NCBI GenBank assembly: GCA_015232455.1
Contig: JADFZQ010000003.1
Location: 231,279 to 295,278, forward strand
Direction: 5' to 3'
Origin: Desulfamplus sp.
GTDB lineage: Bacteria; Desulfobacterota; Desulfobacteria; Desulfobacterales; Desulfobacteraceae
DNA: 64,000 nt
Shown: one piece after another, positions 10,261-19,284 of the stretch
How positions within the stretch are numbered: position 1 is the first letter of the stretch
Layout: each line of letters opens with the position of its first letter
Notes under the pieces: generated by a model
Database searches by the model: none
Told to the model about the DNA's origin: nothing
Seen by the model: only the letters and a program-made list of their open reading frames with translations
Program-made: the position numbers and the translations under genes

Positions 10261-11459
10261 GGCTCAACCTTTAACTCTAATGGAAGCGAGTTACCAATTT
10301 CAAGATTTAGTAGATCTACAACCGCTCTGTTTAGTGTAATATGGTATGCAGGATTTGATTGCTCACAAGTAGAATTTCTATTACTAAATTGTTGAATAAT
10401 AAGTTGAGCCATCTGCTCCCCAATTTTCCTATAATCAAGAACAAAACTTAAAGCCGCACCTGATTTATGAAAAAAACTGTTATATCCAATGACTGGTATT
10501 TTATTAGCAACTGACTGTTTTATGATATGGCTAATAACAGTTGGAGAGGTTACAGTTTTATCTGGAATAAATAGAAGAGCATCTACGCCTAAAAGACTTT
10601 TTTGATTTAGACTGTTTACATCAGACTGCTCTTTAATGTGAAGTGGAATAGCCTTAACTTTTTTAAAGATGCCCGTATCTTGTGCGGTTTTAAACCATTC
10701 ACTGTTATTTGCAGGATCAAAAAGCACACCTATCTTTTTTACAGAAGGAAGTATCTGTGTAATCTTTGAGATTGTATCTTCAGAAAAAAGATTTAAAGAT
10801 ATTCCACACATTGAAACATCTTTGGGAATAATGGTTTCAGGATTTAGAACCATAGCGTATAAAATTTTCTTAGCAAAATCAGAATTAACAGGATTATTTT
10901 TTCTATCATTGTTAGTAAATATTAACTTATTGTTTTTATTGCTAACATTACCAGTTAACTCATTATCTTTATTACTCACACTATCAATTAGAGCATTATT
11001 GTTAAGAATATATGATAAAGCTAAAGGTCCTACAGCAATGACAAATGAATAGTTATCAATTTTAGTGCCTTTATAAAGTGGGTCATGGCTAAATGGATTA
11101 CCATTTTCATCAATAAAAATACGGACAACCTGATGATCTACAAAAGATTCAAAACCTTCAACCATTTCAATAAAAGGCTTAATTTCACGAGAGATTATAA
11201 CTGCAATTGGAAGATTTGGGTTAACGATAAAATTATCTGCCTGAACAGGAAGGGAAGCTGATTTAGGAGAAAGAGTATCTGACTTGACAGGAACGCTATT
11301 TGATTTAGTAGAAAAGGTATTTGAATTTACATGAATAGTATCTGCTTGAACTTTGGAAATAACTCCAGATAGTGCAGTAACTTCGATTATAAATATTGAA
11401 GTTACTGCTAAGGTTAGTAGAAAAAAATTACTATGTGATTTATTATTCCTTTTGTTCAA
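10257..11459 (-). CDS. periplasmic binding protein (ABC substrate-binding, PF04392-like)
   Basis: This 400-residue exported protein has a signal anchor at about 11-38. From about residue 84 it follows the YtgA/PF04392-type periplasmic binding fold: IAVIISREIKPF, a FVIAVGPLAL segment, and the VLNPETIIPK and KKIGVLFDPANNSEWF strands, then VDALLFIPD. No ABC permease or ATPase is adjacent; a sensor kinase follows directly (four-base overlap), so the protein may serve sensing rather than transport. Residues about 36-84, between signal and fold, are seven degenerate heptapeptide repeats. A second Asn-rich insert lies near residues 155-195. The gene start overlaps the end of gspD by 17 bases, tying this module to the secretion operon. 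Confidence 0.75.
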   Translation of the reverse strand: MNKRNNKSHSNFFLLTLAVTSIFIIEVTALSGVISKVQADTIHVNSNTFSTKSNSVPVKSDTLSPKSASLPVQADNFIVNPNLPIAVIISREIKPFIEMVEGFESFVDHQVVRIFIDENGNPFSHDPLYKGTKIDNYSFVIAVGPLALSYILNNNALIDSVSNKDNELTGNVSNKNNKLIFTNNDRKNNPVNSDFAKKILYAMVLNPETIIPKDVSMCGISLNLFSEDTISKITQILPSVKKIGVLFDPANNSEWFKTAQDTGIFKKVKAIPLHIKEQSDVNSLNQKSLLGVDALLFIPDKTVTSPTVISHIIKQSVANKIPVIGYNSFFHKSGAALSFVLDYRKIGEQMAQLIIQQFSNRNSTCEQSNPAYHITLNRAVVDLLNLEIGNSLPLELKVEP

Positions 11460-13800
11460 TTAGATTCTTAATGCTCTCTATTTTTGCTGCAAATTCTTTG
11501 GTTACACGGTCTGCCGCTTCACGCGAATCTACTACATGTGGTGTTAAAAGAAATATCAGCTCAGTTTTTGTGCTTTCGTCTGTTTTGCTTTTAAAAAGAT
11601 AACCCAGAAGAGGAATATTTTTAAGAACAGGAACTCCAGCATCGCTTTTTGTCATATTGCTTCTCATCAAACCGCCTAAAAGAATGGTTTGTTGATCGCT
11701 AACTACAAGTGATGTCTCAGCTTTTCTGGTTAAAATTGAGTAGTTGCCAAGTGCCTCATCATAGTTTCCCTTTTCACTAACTTCTTGAGAAAGCTCCATC
11801 TTTACAAGTCCGCTTGAATTGATGTGTGGGGTTACGGTGAGAATAATACCAGTTTTTTTGTATTGGACAGAACTTGTTATGCCTCCATTAATATCTGTTA
11901 CACTTCCAGTAACAGAAGGGACATCTTCACCGACCTCTATCATAGCCTCTTTATTATCAACTGCCATAATATTTGGTGATGATAAAATATTGACTCGAGA
12001 ATCAGACCCCAAGGCGGTTACAAGACCTTTAAGAATATCTTTTGAGTTATAAATCCCATAAGATATGTTTGATGCCGTTCCAAGAACTTGGTTTATTGCT
12101 CGTGTTGATTTTGCTACATCAAGCCCTCCCTGCCCTTGATAGTTCCCCATAGAGTTGTTAAGAAGCCACTGGACACCATACTGAGTTTTATCTGTAAGTG
12201 TAACCTCTGCAATTACAACATTTATCAAAACCTGTCTTGGAGTTACGTCAAGTTCTTTGAGAACATTTTTGATAATTTTATAATCTCTTTGAGATGCTCT
12301 AAATATAATTGCGTTATTGGTCTCATCAGGGATAATCTCAACATCGCCAGCAAGCTCACCTGAAAAACTGCTTGTCTTTGAACTATTTGATGTGTCTCTA
12401 TTCTTATTTTGGTCTGATCTTTCAGTAGGTTTAACAATCTGAGTTTTTTGTGATGATGAAGATGAAGAGCTTGATTTTGCACCATATAACTGTCTTAGAA
12501 TATCAGCCATTTCAATAGCTGTCCCATTTTCCACAAAATAGACAAATACCCCTGTGCCATTGCCTGCATCATCTCCAAGATAGTCCATTGCTGTAATCCA
12601 TTTATCCACAAGAACAAGAATTTCAGGCCATCTTGTTGCAACCAAAATTGCATTTACACTATCAATACTTAAAACTTCGTAGCCGCCCTTTAAGGCACCT
12701 TGTCTGTAATAAAGCCCAGCACTTTTTATAAGTTTAGTGATGTTTTGAACAATATCTTTAGCCTCTACCTGCTCAACAGGGAATATTCTCCATGAAATAT
12801 CCATAAAATAAGGGACATCCATCATAGCAAGCACGTTTATCACTTTTTCCACGTTTTCAAGTGTATCTGTAACAATGACTGAGTTGTTCATCGTGTCAAT
12901 GGAAACCGATGCCCCTTTAGAGGTAAAGGTTTGAATGCTTTTAAGAACAGACGAAGCATCTAAATATTTAAGTCTTATTAAGCGTGAAATATCACCTGAA
13001 GCGTCAGGCAGGCCATCTTCATAAACCTCTTCTGTCGTTAGTCCCGCACTCTCATTTTTTCTCACAACCTTGAACATATCACCAGGTCCTTGGGTTATAG
13101 AGAGGTTGCTAAGCTGTAGAATATCGTTTAAAAGCTCAATAAATTCATATTTTGTATAGTTTCCTGAAAAGTGAAAAGATACTTTTGCTTTAACATGAGG
13201 GTCTATAATATAGTTGACCTTAAATAACTCAAATAAAGTTGCATCTAAAACCTCAAATAGATCAGCATTGTCAAAGGCAAGTTCAACCTTGACCCGCTCT
13301 TCTGCTTTCTCTTGATTATATTTTCCAGAATTGTTTAGAACTCTCTTTTTTTGCTTAGAAGAGTTTCCTTGCATTTGGCTGTTTGCTGCTCCAAAAGTTT
13401 GAACTTTAGCTTCTCCCTTTAGAATATCACTCTTTATATTACTCTCTTCCAACTTCTTATCAGAAGTTGGATCATCATCAAAAATAGCAAGATTCTTCTC
13501 TCCAGATTGATCTACAACTTTAATTGATTTAATTTTAGTTCCATTTTCATTAGAAGGGGCGAGTTTAGAAGTATCTTCAACTTTATTAGCACCAGTTTTA
13601 TCAGAAACAGATTTAGCTTCATTAGCACCAACATGTTTTGATGAATCTAATATAGATTTACTATTTTGAGTTGCACAGCCAAAAGAAAACATAGAGACAA
13701 ATATAACTGCTAAACAGATATTCTTTAAAACTAAATAGATATTGTTTAAAAACAAACTTATAAATAAATTTTTTAAAAATAAATTTCTTAAATTATCCAT
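11443..13800 (-). CDS. gspD: type II secretion system secretin GspD (lipoprotein)
   Basis: This is a 785-residue secretin, the outer membrane pore of the type II secretion system. The N-terminus is a long signal ending in a lipobox with Cys42 (SFGC), so the secretin is predicted to be lipidated and may not need a separate pilotin. After an Asn/Lys/Ser-rich linker come N0 (about 168-215, VELAFDNADLFEVL) and the N1-N3 repeats; N3 holds a Ser-rich loop near 440. The secretin domain (about 525-770) includes VGEDVPSVTG, the amphipathic strands and the family signature VPVLKNIPLLGYLF. The gene is two bases from gspM and overlaps the downstream binding-protein gene by 17 bases. Its position last among the gsp genes, after gspM, is unusual but clear. 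Confidence 0.96.
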   Translation of the reverse strand: MDNLRNLFLKNLFISLFLNNIYLVLKNICLAVIFVSMFSFGCATQNSKSILDSSKHVGANEAKSVSDKTGANKVEDTSKLAPSNENGTKIKSIKVVDQSGEKNLAIFDDDPTSDKKLEESNIKSDILKGEAKVQTFGAANSQMQGNSSKQKKRVLNNSGKYNQEKAEERVKVELAFDNADLFEVLDATLFELFKVNYIIDPHVKAKVSFHFSGNYTKYEFIELLNDILQLSNLSITQGPGDMFKVVRKNESAGLTTEEVYEDGLPDASGDISRLIRLKYLDASSVLKSIQTFTSKGASVSIDTMNNSVIVTDTLENVEKVINVLAMMDVPYFMDISWRIFPVEQVEAKDIVQNITKLIKSAGLYYRQGALKGGYEVLSIDSVNAILVATRWPEILVLVDKWITAMDYLGDDAGNGTGVFVYFVENGTAIEMADILRQLYGAKSSSSSSSSQKTQIVKPTERSDQNKNRDTSNSSKTSSFSGELAGDVEIIPDETNNAIIFRASQRDYKIIKNVLKELDVTPRQVLINVVIAEVTLTDKTQYGVQWLLNNSMGNYQGQGGLDVAKSTRAINQVLGTASNISYGIYNSKDILKGLVTALGSDSRVNILSSPNIMAVDNKEAMIEVGEDVPSVTGSVTDINGGITSSVQYKKTGIILTVTPHINSSGLVKMELSQEVSEKGNYDEALGNYSILTRKAETSLVVSDQQTILLGGLMRSNMTKSDAGVPVLKNIPLLGYLFKSKTDESTKTELIFLLTPHVVDSREAADRVTKEFAAKIESIKNLIEQKE

Positions 13801-13802
13801 TG

Positions 13803-14354
13803 TTAATCCTTATCAACAAACAAAGTTTCAATTCTTAAATTAATATGGAGATTGTTCTCCCTGCTTCTGCTGTAGTTTATATTCATCTGTCCAATTCTTA
13901 CAAGCAGCTTTAACTCTTCAAGATATTTTAGAAGTGTTGCAAGACCTTGATGGTTTGTTGTTACCGTAAACTCTAAAACGCCCATATCATAGTCTTTCCA
14001 CTTGCCAGAGCCTAATACCTGATATTTTTGCAAAGGAATACTATTTTTATCAAGAAAGCTCTGCATCTTCTGCTGAATCACAGCGTTTAGCTCTTCAAGA
14101 TTTTTTCCGGGAACCATAAGGTTTGCAAAACTTTGCACCTCTGTCTCCTGAATCATATTTTCAGAATGAATCTTCTCAAGCTCTTTAATATTTTTCTTTA
14201 CTCTCATCTTTTTTTCAAGTTTAAGAGCATATTCATCTTTTGCCTCAACAATGCTCTCTTGTAAAGGTGAGTAAAAATAGACCCACCATACCAGCACAGT
14301 GAGTATGATAAGAGTTATGCCCATAAGCCACTGACGATTTCTTTTTTTACTCAT
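13803..14354 (-). CDS. gspM: type II secretion system protein GspM (PilO-like)
   Basis: This is a 183-residue inner membrane protein with one N-terminal membrane helix (about 9-28), a coiled-coil segment rich in Glu and Lys (about 35-70), and a C-terminal ferredoxin-like domain. This is the architecture of GspM/PilO. It overlaps the gspL stop by eight bases and lies two bases from gspD, so position supports the call strongly. It would form the inner membrane assembly platform with GspL and the GspC-like protein. Sequence conservation in the family is low, so the call depends mostly on topology and neighbours. Confidence 0.85.
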   Translation of the reverse strand: MSKKRNRQWLMGITLIILTVLVWWVYFYSPLQESIVEAKDEYALKLEKKMRVKKNIKELEKIHSENMIQETEVQSFANLMVPGKNLEELNAVIQQKMQSFLDKNSIPLQKYQVLGSGKWKDYDMGVLEFTVTTNHQGLATLLKYLEELKLLVRIGQMNINYSRSRENNLHINLRIETLFVDKD

Positions 14355-15825
14355 TTCTCTCTCCTCTTGAGACTTCCTCTTTTTCTTCTTTGCTATCGTC
14401 TTTTGCTTGGTCTATCTCTTCAACTTTTAACTCAAGGGCAAGGGTAAAACTCTCATCTCCATTTGGTCTTCTATTTACAGAACCTCTTAACATAACATTA
14501 TAAAATAGTTTTGATGACCTAAGTGCTTCAACTGTCTTTAAAGCATCAGTTCCAGTTCCTCTTAATGTGATTCCATTGCTGTTAAAAGTAAAGTTAGCAA
14601 ACCATGTGCCATCAGGAACAAGGGTGGCTATTTCATTTATGGCTGTATAAAGTTGAGGGCGTGTCTGCATAAACTCTTGAACATCAGTTTTAAATCTTGA
14701 TGCTTTTTTTAAAGTATCAATTTTGCTTTGCAAAGGTTCAAGCTCTTTTTCAAGCTCTCTTATCTGACTAACTACCTCTTTTAGCTCTTCTGACGCTTCA
14801 ATACTGTTATTATTGATATTATCTGTTATAAAGTATAGTGCAAATATCAATATAACTAAAAAAGGTATTATGTATCTAAAAGGGTGAATAATTTTTATCT
14901 TTACTGGCTCGTTATCTAAAGATATTTGCTGCACTCTGCTAATAAGAATAGGGGCTGCTGCTGCAGATGCGTAGTTCTCATGAAAAGGTGGAAGTTCTGT
15001 TAATTTTCTCTTTTTTCCAATATCTCCCAAAGTTGTTGAATCTGATGATAGATCGATTATCAAATCTTTCAGTTCGCTGTCATTAAACAAATTATCTTTT
15101 AGGCTGTCATCTTTAAGCTGGCTATCATTAGGTTGGTTATCTTTTAGTTTTCTATCTTTTAATTGAAATAACTGGCTTTGTGCCGCATTAAATATCATTG
15201 CTTTATCATTTTCAGAGTCAGAAGGGCATGAGATAGAAAAAACAAGAGTGCGTCCTGATCTTGCAAAAATTTCTAAAGTCTCCCCTTGCACCAACGAAAA
15301 TATAGAATTATCTGACTTATCATTCTCAAGAAGAGCAGCAACGCCATAACTTAAAGGAAATATCCCTTTAAGGGATTCGCCATGACCTGTTTCTGAAAAT
15401 AGTTTTCTATATTTGTCTATCTCATCTTTTGGAGCATATACAAGCAAAGCATGAAATGATCCTCCATTTCTATCTGATACAATAACATCATAGTAAATTT
15501 CGTCAGTATCAAGGTGTGAGTAAATGGCAAGGCTGTTTTTAATAGATAATAGAGCATCTTCAACCGGCATTGCTGGAAGAGTAATTTGACGCATAAATAT
15601 TTCTGAACGTGGAAGAGCAAGATATATAGCTCTTGAATTATCAACAGGCAGATCAATCAAGAATCCCTTAAGAAGTGAGTAACCGCTGCTGCCTTGTTTT
15701 ATATCGTGTGATTTTTGCCTTTGTCCCAAAGGTTTTAGGCAATAGCCAGAAATCCCTTTCACAACAGAAACATAGTGTAGGGAGTCGTTATCTACATAGA
15801 TTCCAACTATCTTCTTTTTTATCAA
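14347..15825 (-). CDS. gspL: type II secretion system protein GspL (PilM/PilN-like)
   Basis: This 492-residue protein combines an actin-like cytoplasmic part (about 1-215, with an MRQITLPAMPVEDA segment typical of PilM/GspL), a membrane helix at about 320-336, a coiled coil and a periplasmic PilN-type domain (about 390-470). It recruits the ATPase GspE to the inner membrane platform. The cytoplasmic part is followed by seven degenerate pentapeptide units of the form xLKDx at residues 221-254, which are not part of the family fold. The C-terminal tail is very acidic and basic by turns. It overlaps gspM by eight bases. The gap to gspK (15826-15950) holds a 28-base palindrome. Confidence 0.9.
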   Translation of the reverse strand: MIKKKIVGIYVDNDSLHYVSVVKGISGYCLKPLGQRQKSHDIKQGSSGYSLLKGFLIDLPVDNSRAIYLALPRSEIFMRQITLPAMPVEDALLSIKNSLAIYSHLDTDEIYYDVIVSDRNGGSFHALLVYAPKDEIDKYRKLFSETGHGESLKGIFPLSYGVAALLENDKSDNSIFSLVQGETLEIFARSGRTLVFSISCPSDSENDKAMIFNAAQSQLFQLKDRKLKDNQPNDSQLKDDSLKDNLFNDSELKDLIIDLSSDSTTLGDIGKKRKLTELPPFHENYASAAAAPILISRVQQISLDNEPVKIKIIHPFRYIIPFLVILIFALYFITDNINNNSIEASEELKEVVSQIRELEKELEPLQSKIDTLKKASRFKTDVQEFMQTRPQLYTAINEIATLVPDGTWFANFTFNSNGITLRGTGTDALKTVEALRSSKLFYNVMLRGSVNRRPNGDESFTLALELKVEEIDQAKDDSKEEKEEVSRGERNE

Positions 15826-15884
15826 GTTTGTTCCTTAAATATATAATTTATACTCAAATCGGGAATAAATTGAGCTTTTTTATG

Positions 15885-15912
15885 GTAGTGTTTAAGCATG
15901 CTTAAACACTAC
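15885..15912. repeat. 28-base perfect palindrome between gspL and gspK
   Basis: GTAGTGTTTAAGCA is followed by its exact reverse complement. The flanks (AAATTGAGCTTTTTT before, AACTTATGATCTTGC after) match the copy at 8611-8638. It lies inside the secretion operon. Confidence 0.8.
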
Positions 15913-15950
15913 AACTTATGATCTTGCGGGTCATATAACCAAATCTGCTC

Positions 15951-16976
15951 TTAATCAATATCAACCTTAACAACCATAACTCTGCTCAACTGTTCAGCAA
16001 GAGTAAGTGAATTACCATCTTTTTTAACCCAAAATATCTCATTATACCATCTATCGTTATCGCTTGGAAAAAGCATTGAAACTCTCTTATAACTTTTCTC
16101 ATATATTGTGAACAGCTCCAAAATTGTCTGCATTTTATAACTATCTAAAGTTTCTGAATCTTCTTCATTTTTTGAGGCTTTGCTATTTAACTTGGTATAT
16201 GAGCTGCGATTTGTCGTTTTATACCTGTTAGAGCTATAATTACGGCTTAATTCAATTTCTCTTAATGCAGAGTAAATTGGCAGCTGTAAAACATACTCAT
16301 ATTGGCTGCCCCAAAATATCTCTGGATCAAAATCTTTTACTAAAAATATTTCAGAGATGCTTTTAAATGGAGCATTTGCAGGATCACATGGCGGATAATT
16401 CTCATTATAATACTCTGATTCTGCTCCATTAAGACGAACTAAATCATCAGGATCAAGCCAGTCAAGAAGTGCGTCTGCAAACGATTCAGCATCTTTTTCT
16501 CTATCTTCGCCATAAATATTTTGAAGAGCATTTCTTATATTTTGCTCCTGCACCAGAGTCAACTGCATTTTAGCAGATTCATCTTCAACTTTAACCCAAA
16601 CTTCAACACCACCGGGTCTTAATCTTACCCATGAATCTGCTGCGTTTTGAGTATCAGCAGAAAGCTCTCCGCCAATTTTACTTTTATTATTTTTATCTTT
16701 ATTTGATTTTGAGGACAATCCATCTATAACTGTATCTGCATCAAAATCGGCATTCTCTTCCTGAGATTTTATTTTTAAAAGATCATAATTTGGTGATGCA
16801 ATAAGCTCAAGAACAGAAAACGCAGCAGACTCTCTCTTAAATAGTTCAGTTGTATTAATGGCAATTGCTGTTTTTTGTCTGTTATGGGCAATATATTCGC
16901 TTGATAAAAAACTTATAATAACCAAAATCCACAACACAAGCACCAACACGCTTCCTTTATGATGTTTATTACTCAA
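15951..16976 (-). CDS. gspK: type II secretion minor pseudopilin GspK
   Basis: This is a 341-residue minor pseudopilin that caps the pseudopilus tip with GspI and GspJ. The N-terminus has a short basic leader (KHHKG) followed by a hydrophobic helix with a Glu at the expected position (SSEY), the prepilin-type signal. The body contains the GspK SAM-like domains, with ALLDWLDPDD and a NAPFKSISEI segment near residues 195-215 that match the family's conserved DWxDxD region. A Lys/Asn/Ser insert lies near residues 85-105. The ATG overlaps the gspJ stop by four bases. Length is near the family norm. Confidence 0.92.
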   Translation of the reverse strand: MSNKHHKGSVLVLVLWILVIISFLSSEYIAHNRQKTAIAINTTELFKRESAAFSVLELIASPNYDLLKIKSQEENADFDADTVIDGLSSKSNKDKNNKSKIGGELSADTQNAADSWVRLRPGGVEVWVKVEDESAKMQLTLVQEQNIRNALQNIYGEDREKDAESFADALLDWLDPDDLVRLNGAESEYYNENYPPCDPANAPFKSISEIFLVKDFDPEIFWGSQYEYVLQLPIYSALREIELSRNYSSNRYKTTNRSSYTKLNSKASKNEEDSETLDSYKMQTILELFTIYEKSYKRVSMLFPSDNDRWYNEIFWVKKDGNSLTLAEQLSRVMVVKVDID

Positions 16977-18016
16977 AGTTCCCCTCCAACCTTAAAAAGC
17001 CAAACAGACGGAGTGCCACCCTTTAGCTTTGTCTGGGCAAATAGCAGCTTTATAAATGCTGGTGGGTCAGGAGAATCTTGATCCCAGAAATCTTTAAAAG
17101 ATGATCCATTTTTAGAAGTTCTATTCTTAGAAAAATTACTATTTTTAAATGCACTATTTGTTTTAGATGAACTACTAAAAGAGCTGCCATTTTGAAACAG
17201 AGTTGAATCGTCAGCTTCAAGAAATGAGAGTGAAAATTTTTCAACATCAAAAATTGTTGACACAGGCATTGAATCAGGGCTTGATTTTGAACCTGATTTT
17301 TTGCCTGATTTAGATGATCTACCACTTGACTTAGAGGTTCTACTGACAGAACGGCTGCCCAATTTTCCTGATCCTGATTTTTTTGAACTAAATTTTCCCG
17401 AACCTGAAAATAGTCCATCACTATCTTTTATATCATCTTCGCTGCCAATAACCTTTTCATAGACAGTCAACTCTTTTGCATCTTCATCATAAATATAGGC
17501 AACTCTTATAAGCCCTTGAGATGGAGTGCCTTGCGGGGAATAAAGCGTATAAAATGAGAGGCTCTTTTCATTACCGCTGACTTTAAGGTTTGTAACTGCT
17601 CCAATTTGAGATAATTGAGTTCCACCTACTCCTTTTTGAGAATCAGCAAGAGAGTTTTTAGACTTCAAATTTTCTGAATCAGAGGTCATAGAATCAGTAT
17701 TGGAAAGAGAGGCACTTTTTACAATATATCTAAGCTGACGTTCAAGCATATTAGGAAGCACAACTCCAATTTGAAGTTTATCACCTTCACTGTTACCTCT
17801 CTCCCAAGCATCAAGATTGATCTTTAGAGCAAATGCCATAATGAGAGTAATCATGGAGACAAGAACCATAGCGACAATTACTTCTATAAGTGTGAATCCA
17901 GAATTGTTGGAAAGTGTAAATCCAGAGCTATCGGCTTTAACGGTTAAATTGCTCAGAGTTTTAGCAGATAAATTGTTCAGAATCTGATCAGATAAATTGC
18001 TTAAATTATCACTCAT
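16973..18016 (-). CDS. gspJ: type II secretion minor pseudopilin GspJ with unusual repeats
   Basis: This 347-residue minor pseudopilin has a prepilin signal SGFTLIEV followed by a hydrophobic helix. The leader before the cleavage Gly is about 39 residues, far longer than the usual 5-10, and consists of degenerate Leu/Asn/Ser repeats that include a second SGFTL copy six residues earlier. A later Ser/Gly/Lys-rich region (about residues 205-245) and a Ser/Asn/Lys-rich region (about 270-305) also look like inserted low complexity; GspJ is usually near 200-240 residues. The gene overlaps gspI and gspK by four bases each. A shorter protein starting at an internal codon was considered, but no better start is visible. 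Confidence 0.88.
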   Translation of the reverse strand: MSDNLSNLSDQILNNLSAKTLSNLTVKADSSGFTLSNNSGFTLIEVIVAMVLVSMITLIMAFALKINLDAWERGNSEGDKLQIGVVLPNMLERQLRYIVKSASLSNTDSMTSDSENLKSKNSLADSQKGVGGTQLSQIGAVTNLKVSGNEKSLSFYTLYSPQGTPSQGLIRVAYIYDEDAKELTVYEKVIGSEDDIKDSDGLFSGSGKFSSKKSGSGKLGSRSVSRTSKSSGRSSKSGKKSGSKSSPDSMPVSTIFDVEKFSLSFLEADDSTLFQNGSSFSSSSKTNSAFKNSNFSKNRTSKNGSSFKDFWDQDSPDPPAFIKLLFAQTKLKGGTPSVWLFKVGGEL

Positions 18017-18642
18017 TTAGTTTTAGATTCTTTCTCTTTTTTAACTGGTTGTGTAAAAATTTCAGTGTCAAGTGACGAATCATCAATTCGCTTCCAGCGA
18101 GAGATACAATACTCTTTTCCTTTATTATTACCTTGATGTGTTTGGCTAACACACAAAGTAATATGAACCATTCCAATCAGCTCAATCTCTTCTCCAAGAA
18201 TATTTTTTTTTCTGCTGTTAGAGCCTTTTTTCTGTTTTATTTTATCCTGATTAGATAATCTATTTTTTCTAACTTGATTTTTTTTAGCACCATAACCAGA
18301 AGCTCCTCCATCAACATTATCCCAAACAAGATCGCTGCTGTCGATAATAATTGGAGACTCTGTCTCTGCTTTGCATATCCATCCATCTTCATCTTCAAGA
18401 ACTTTTTCAAAATTTTTACTCTCCATAATCTGGCTCATAATCTCTGGATTATTTAGAATATTTTTAAGAATCCGAACCGATTCAATTGAAGAATCTGCTT
18501 TTAAGGAGAGTCCCTTTGCAGTTGATAAAGCCCCTGTTACTGCTGTGATGGAAATCCCAATAATTATTAGTGCTACCATAACCTCAAGGAGTGTATAGCC
18601 TGATGTTTTCACGAATTTCCTTCTATATTTTATCAAACTCAT
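18013..18642 (-). CDS. gspI: type II secretion minor pseudopilin GspI
   Basis: This 209-residue minor pseudopilin has the prepilin signal SGYTLLEVMVAL and a following hydrophobic helix at about 15-38. The C-terminal part has strands near VHITLCVS as expected. A basic Lys/Asn/Ser-rich insert (about 115-145) makes it longer than typical GspI (about 120-150 residues). The ATG overlaps the stop of the upstream DUF4926 gene in an ATGA, so translation of gspI is coupled to that small gene, which is not a secretion component. It overlaps gspJ by four bases. Confidence 0.88.
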   Translation of the reverse strand: MSLIKYRRKFVKTSGYTLLEVMVALIIIGISITAVTGALSTAKGLSLKADSSIESVRILKNILNNPEIMSQIMESKNFEKVLEDEDGWICKAETESPIIIDSSDLVWDNVDGGASGYGAKKNQVRKNRLSNQDKIKQKKGSNSRKKNILGEEIELIGMVHITLCVSQTHQGNNKGKEYCISRWKRIDDSSLDTEIFTQPVKKEKESKTK

Positions 18643-18878
18643 GCTGCAAGTGATCTGACGCTGAAAACCGAATCTTCAACAAAAGGCTCAATCGCTGATT
18701 CAGGCACGGTTATTACAGCCACGGTATCTCCAATAGTGTTGAATATTTCTAATGAATAACCATCCTCACCTTCGGATATAGGATAATATTCTATAATAGT
18801 TGCAACATCACCTTTTTTTAGTCTTTTTTTAGGAAAATCCTTACTCAGAATTACCTCTTCAAATAAGTTATATTTCAT
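18639..18878 (-). CDS. DUF4926-like small protein (possible toxin-antitoxin partner)
   Basis: This 79-residue protein has the pattern of DUF4926: a Leu-x-Glu-x-Val start, GDVATIIEYYP, a Gly-Tyr-x-Leu-Glu segment and a TVPESAIEP near the C-terminus. The fold is probably a small beta-barrel. A strong GAGGTGA ribosome site lies four bases before the ATG. It follows the DUF6883-like gene by ten bases and its stop overlaps the gspI start. DUF4926 and DUF6883 genes are often found next to each other and are suspected toxin-antitoxin pairs, but function is not established. Its presence within the secretion operon is unexpected. Confidence 0.7.
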   Translation of the reverse strand: MKYNLFEEVILSKDFPKKRLKKGDVATIIEYYPISEGEDGYSLEIFNTIGDTVAVITVPESAIEPFVEDSVFSVRSLAA

Positions 18879-18888
18879 TTTCTCACCT

Positions 18889-19221
18889 CTAAGCAGGTTT
18901 TTTATAAGGATACATGGTTATAAACTTCGTATTACAAGTTACGTAATCTCTCATCCAAATCGTAATAACCGACAATTCCTTTCCGTTTGGTCCTACAATT
19001 ATTCCGTTTATTTCAAACATCTGACCAAATTCAGTTTGTTCAATCTCAGTGGCATGTTGTGACAGAATCTGATTTCTCAGATCAATTTCTAATATCTGCC
19101 AATTTTCAAGAGTATATCCAGCTTCTGCAAGCCATTTTGATTTATCATTTCTCTTTTTGTGAACTAAAAGATAATTTGTCAGTTTCTCACGTGCAATAAT
19201 TGTATTTTGAGATAATTTCAT
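18889..19221 (-). CDS. DUF6883-like small protein (possible toxin-antitoxin partner)
   Basis: This 110-residue protein resembles the DUF6883 family: a KLTNYLLVHKKRNDKSKWLAEAGY-type start, an isoleucine-rich middle and a C-terminal strand set ending in FITMYP. Proteins of this type commonly sit immediately upstream of a DUF4926 gene, exactly as here. They are candidates for a toxin-antitoxin module; which partner is toxic is not known to me. The gene lies between gspH and the DUF4926 gene, separated from gspH by 63 bases, in the same direction as the secretion genes. It has no signal peptide. Confidence 0.65.
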   Translation of the reverse strand: MKLSQNTIIAREKLTNYLLVHKKRNDKSKWLAEAGYTLENWQILEIDLRNQILSQHATEIEQTEFGQMFEINGIIVGPNGKELSVITIWMRDYVTCNTKFITMYPYKKPA

Positions 19222-19284
19222 CTTTTATTCATTATTTTAAAGGGCTTATATTATAATTATTGATTAAACAAATTCCAATAATAA

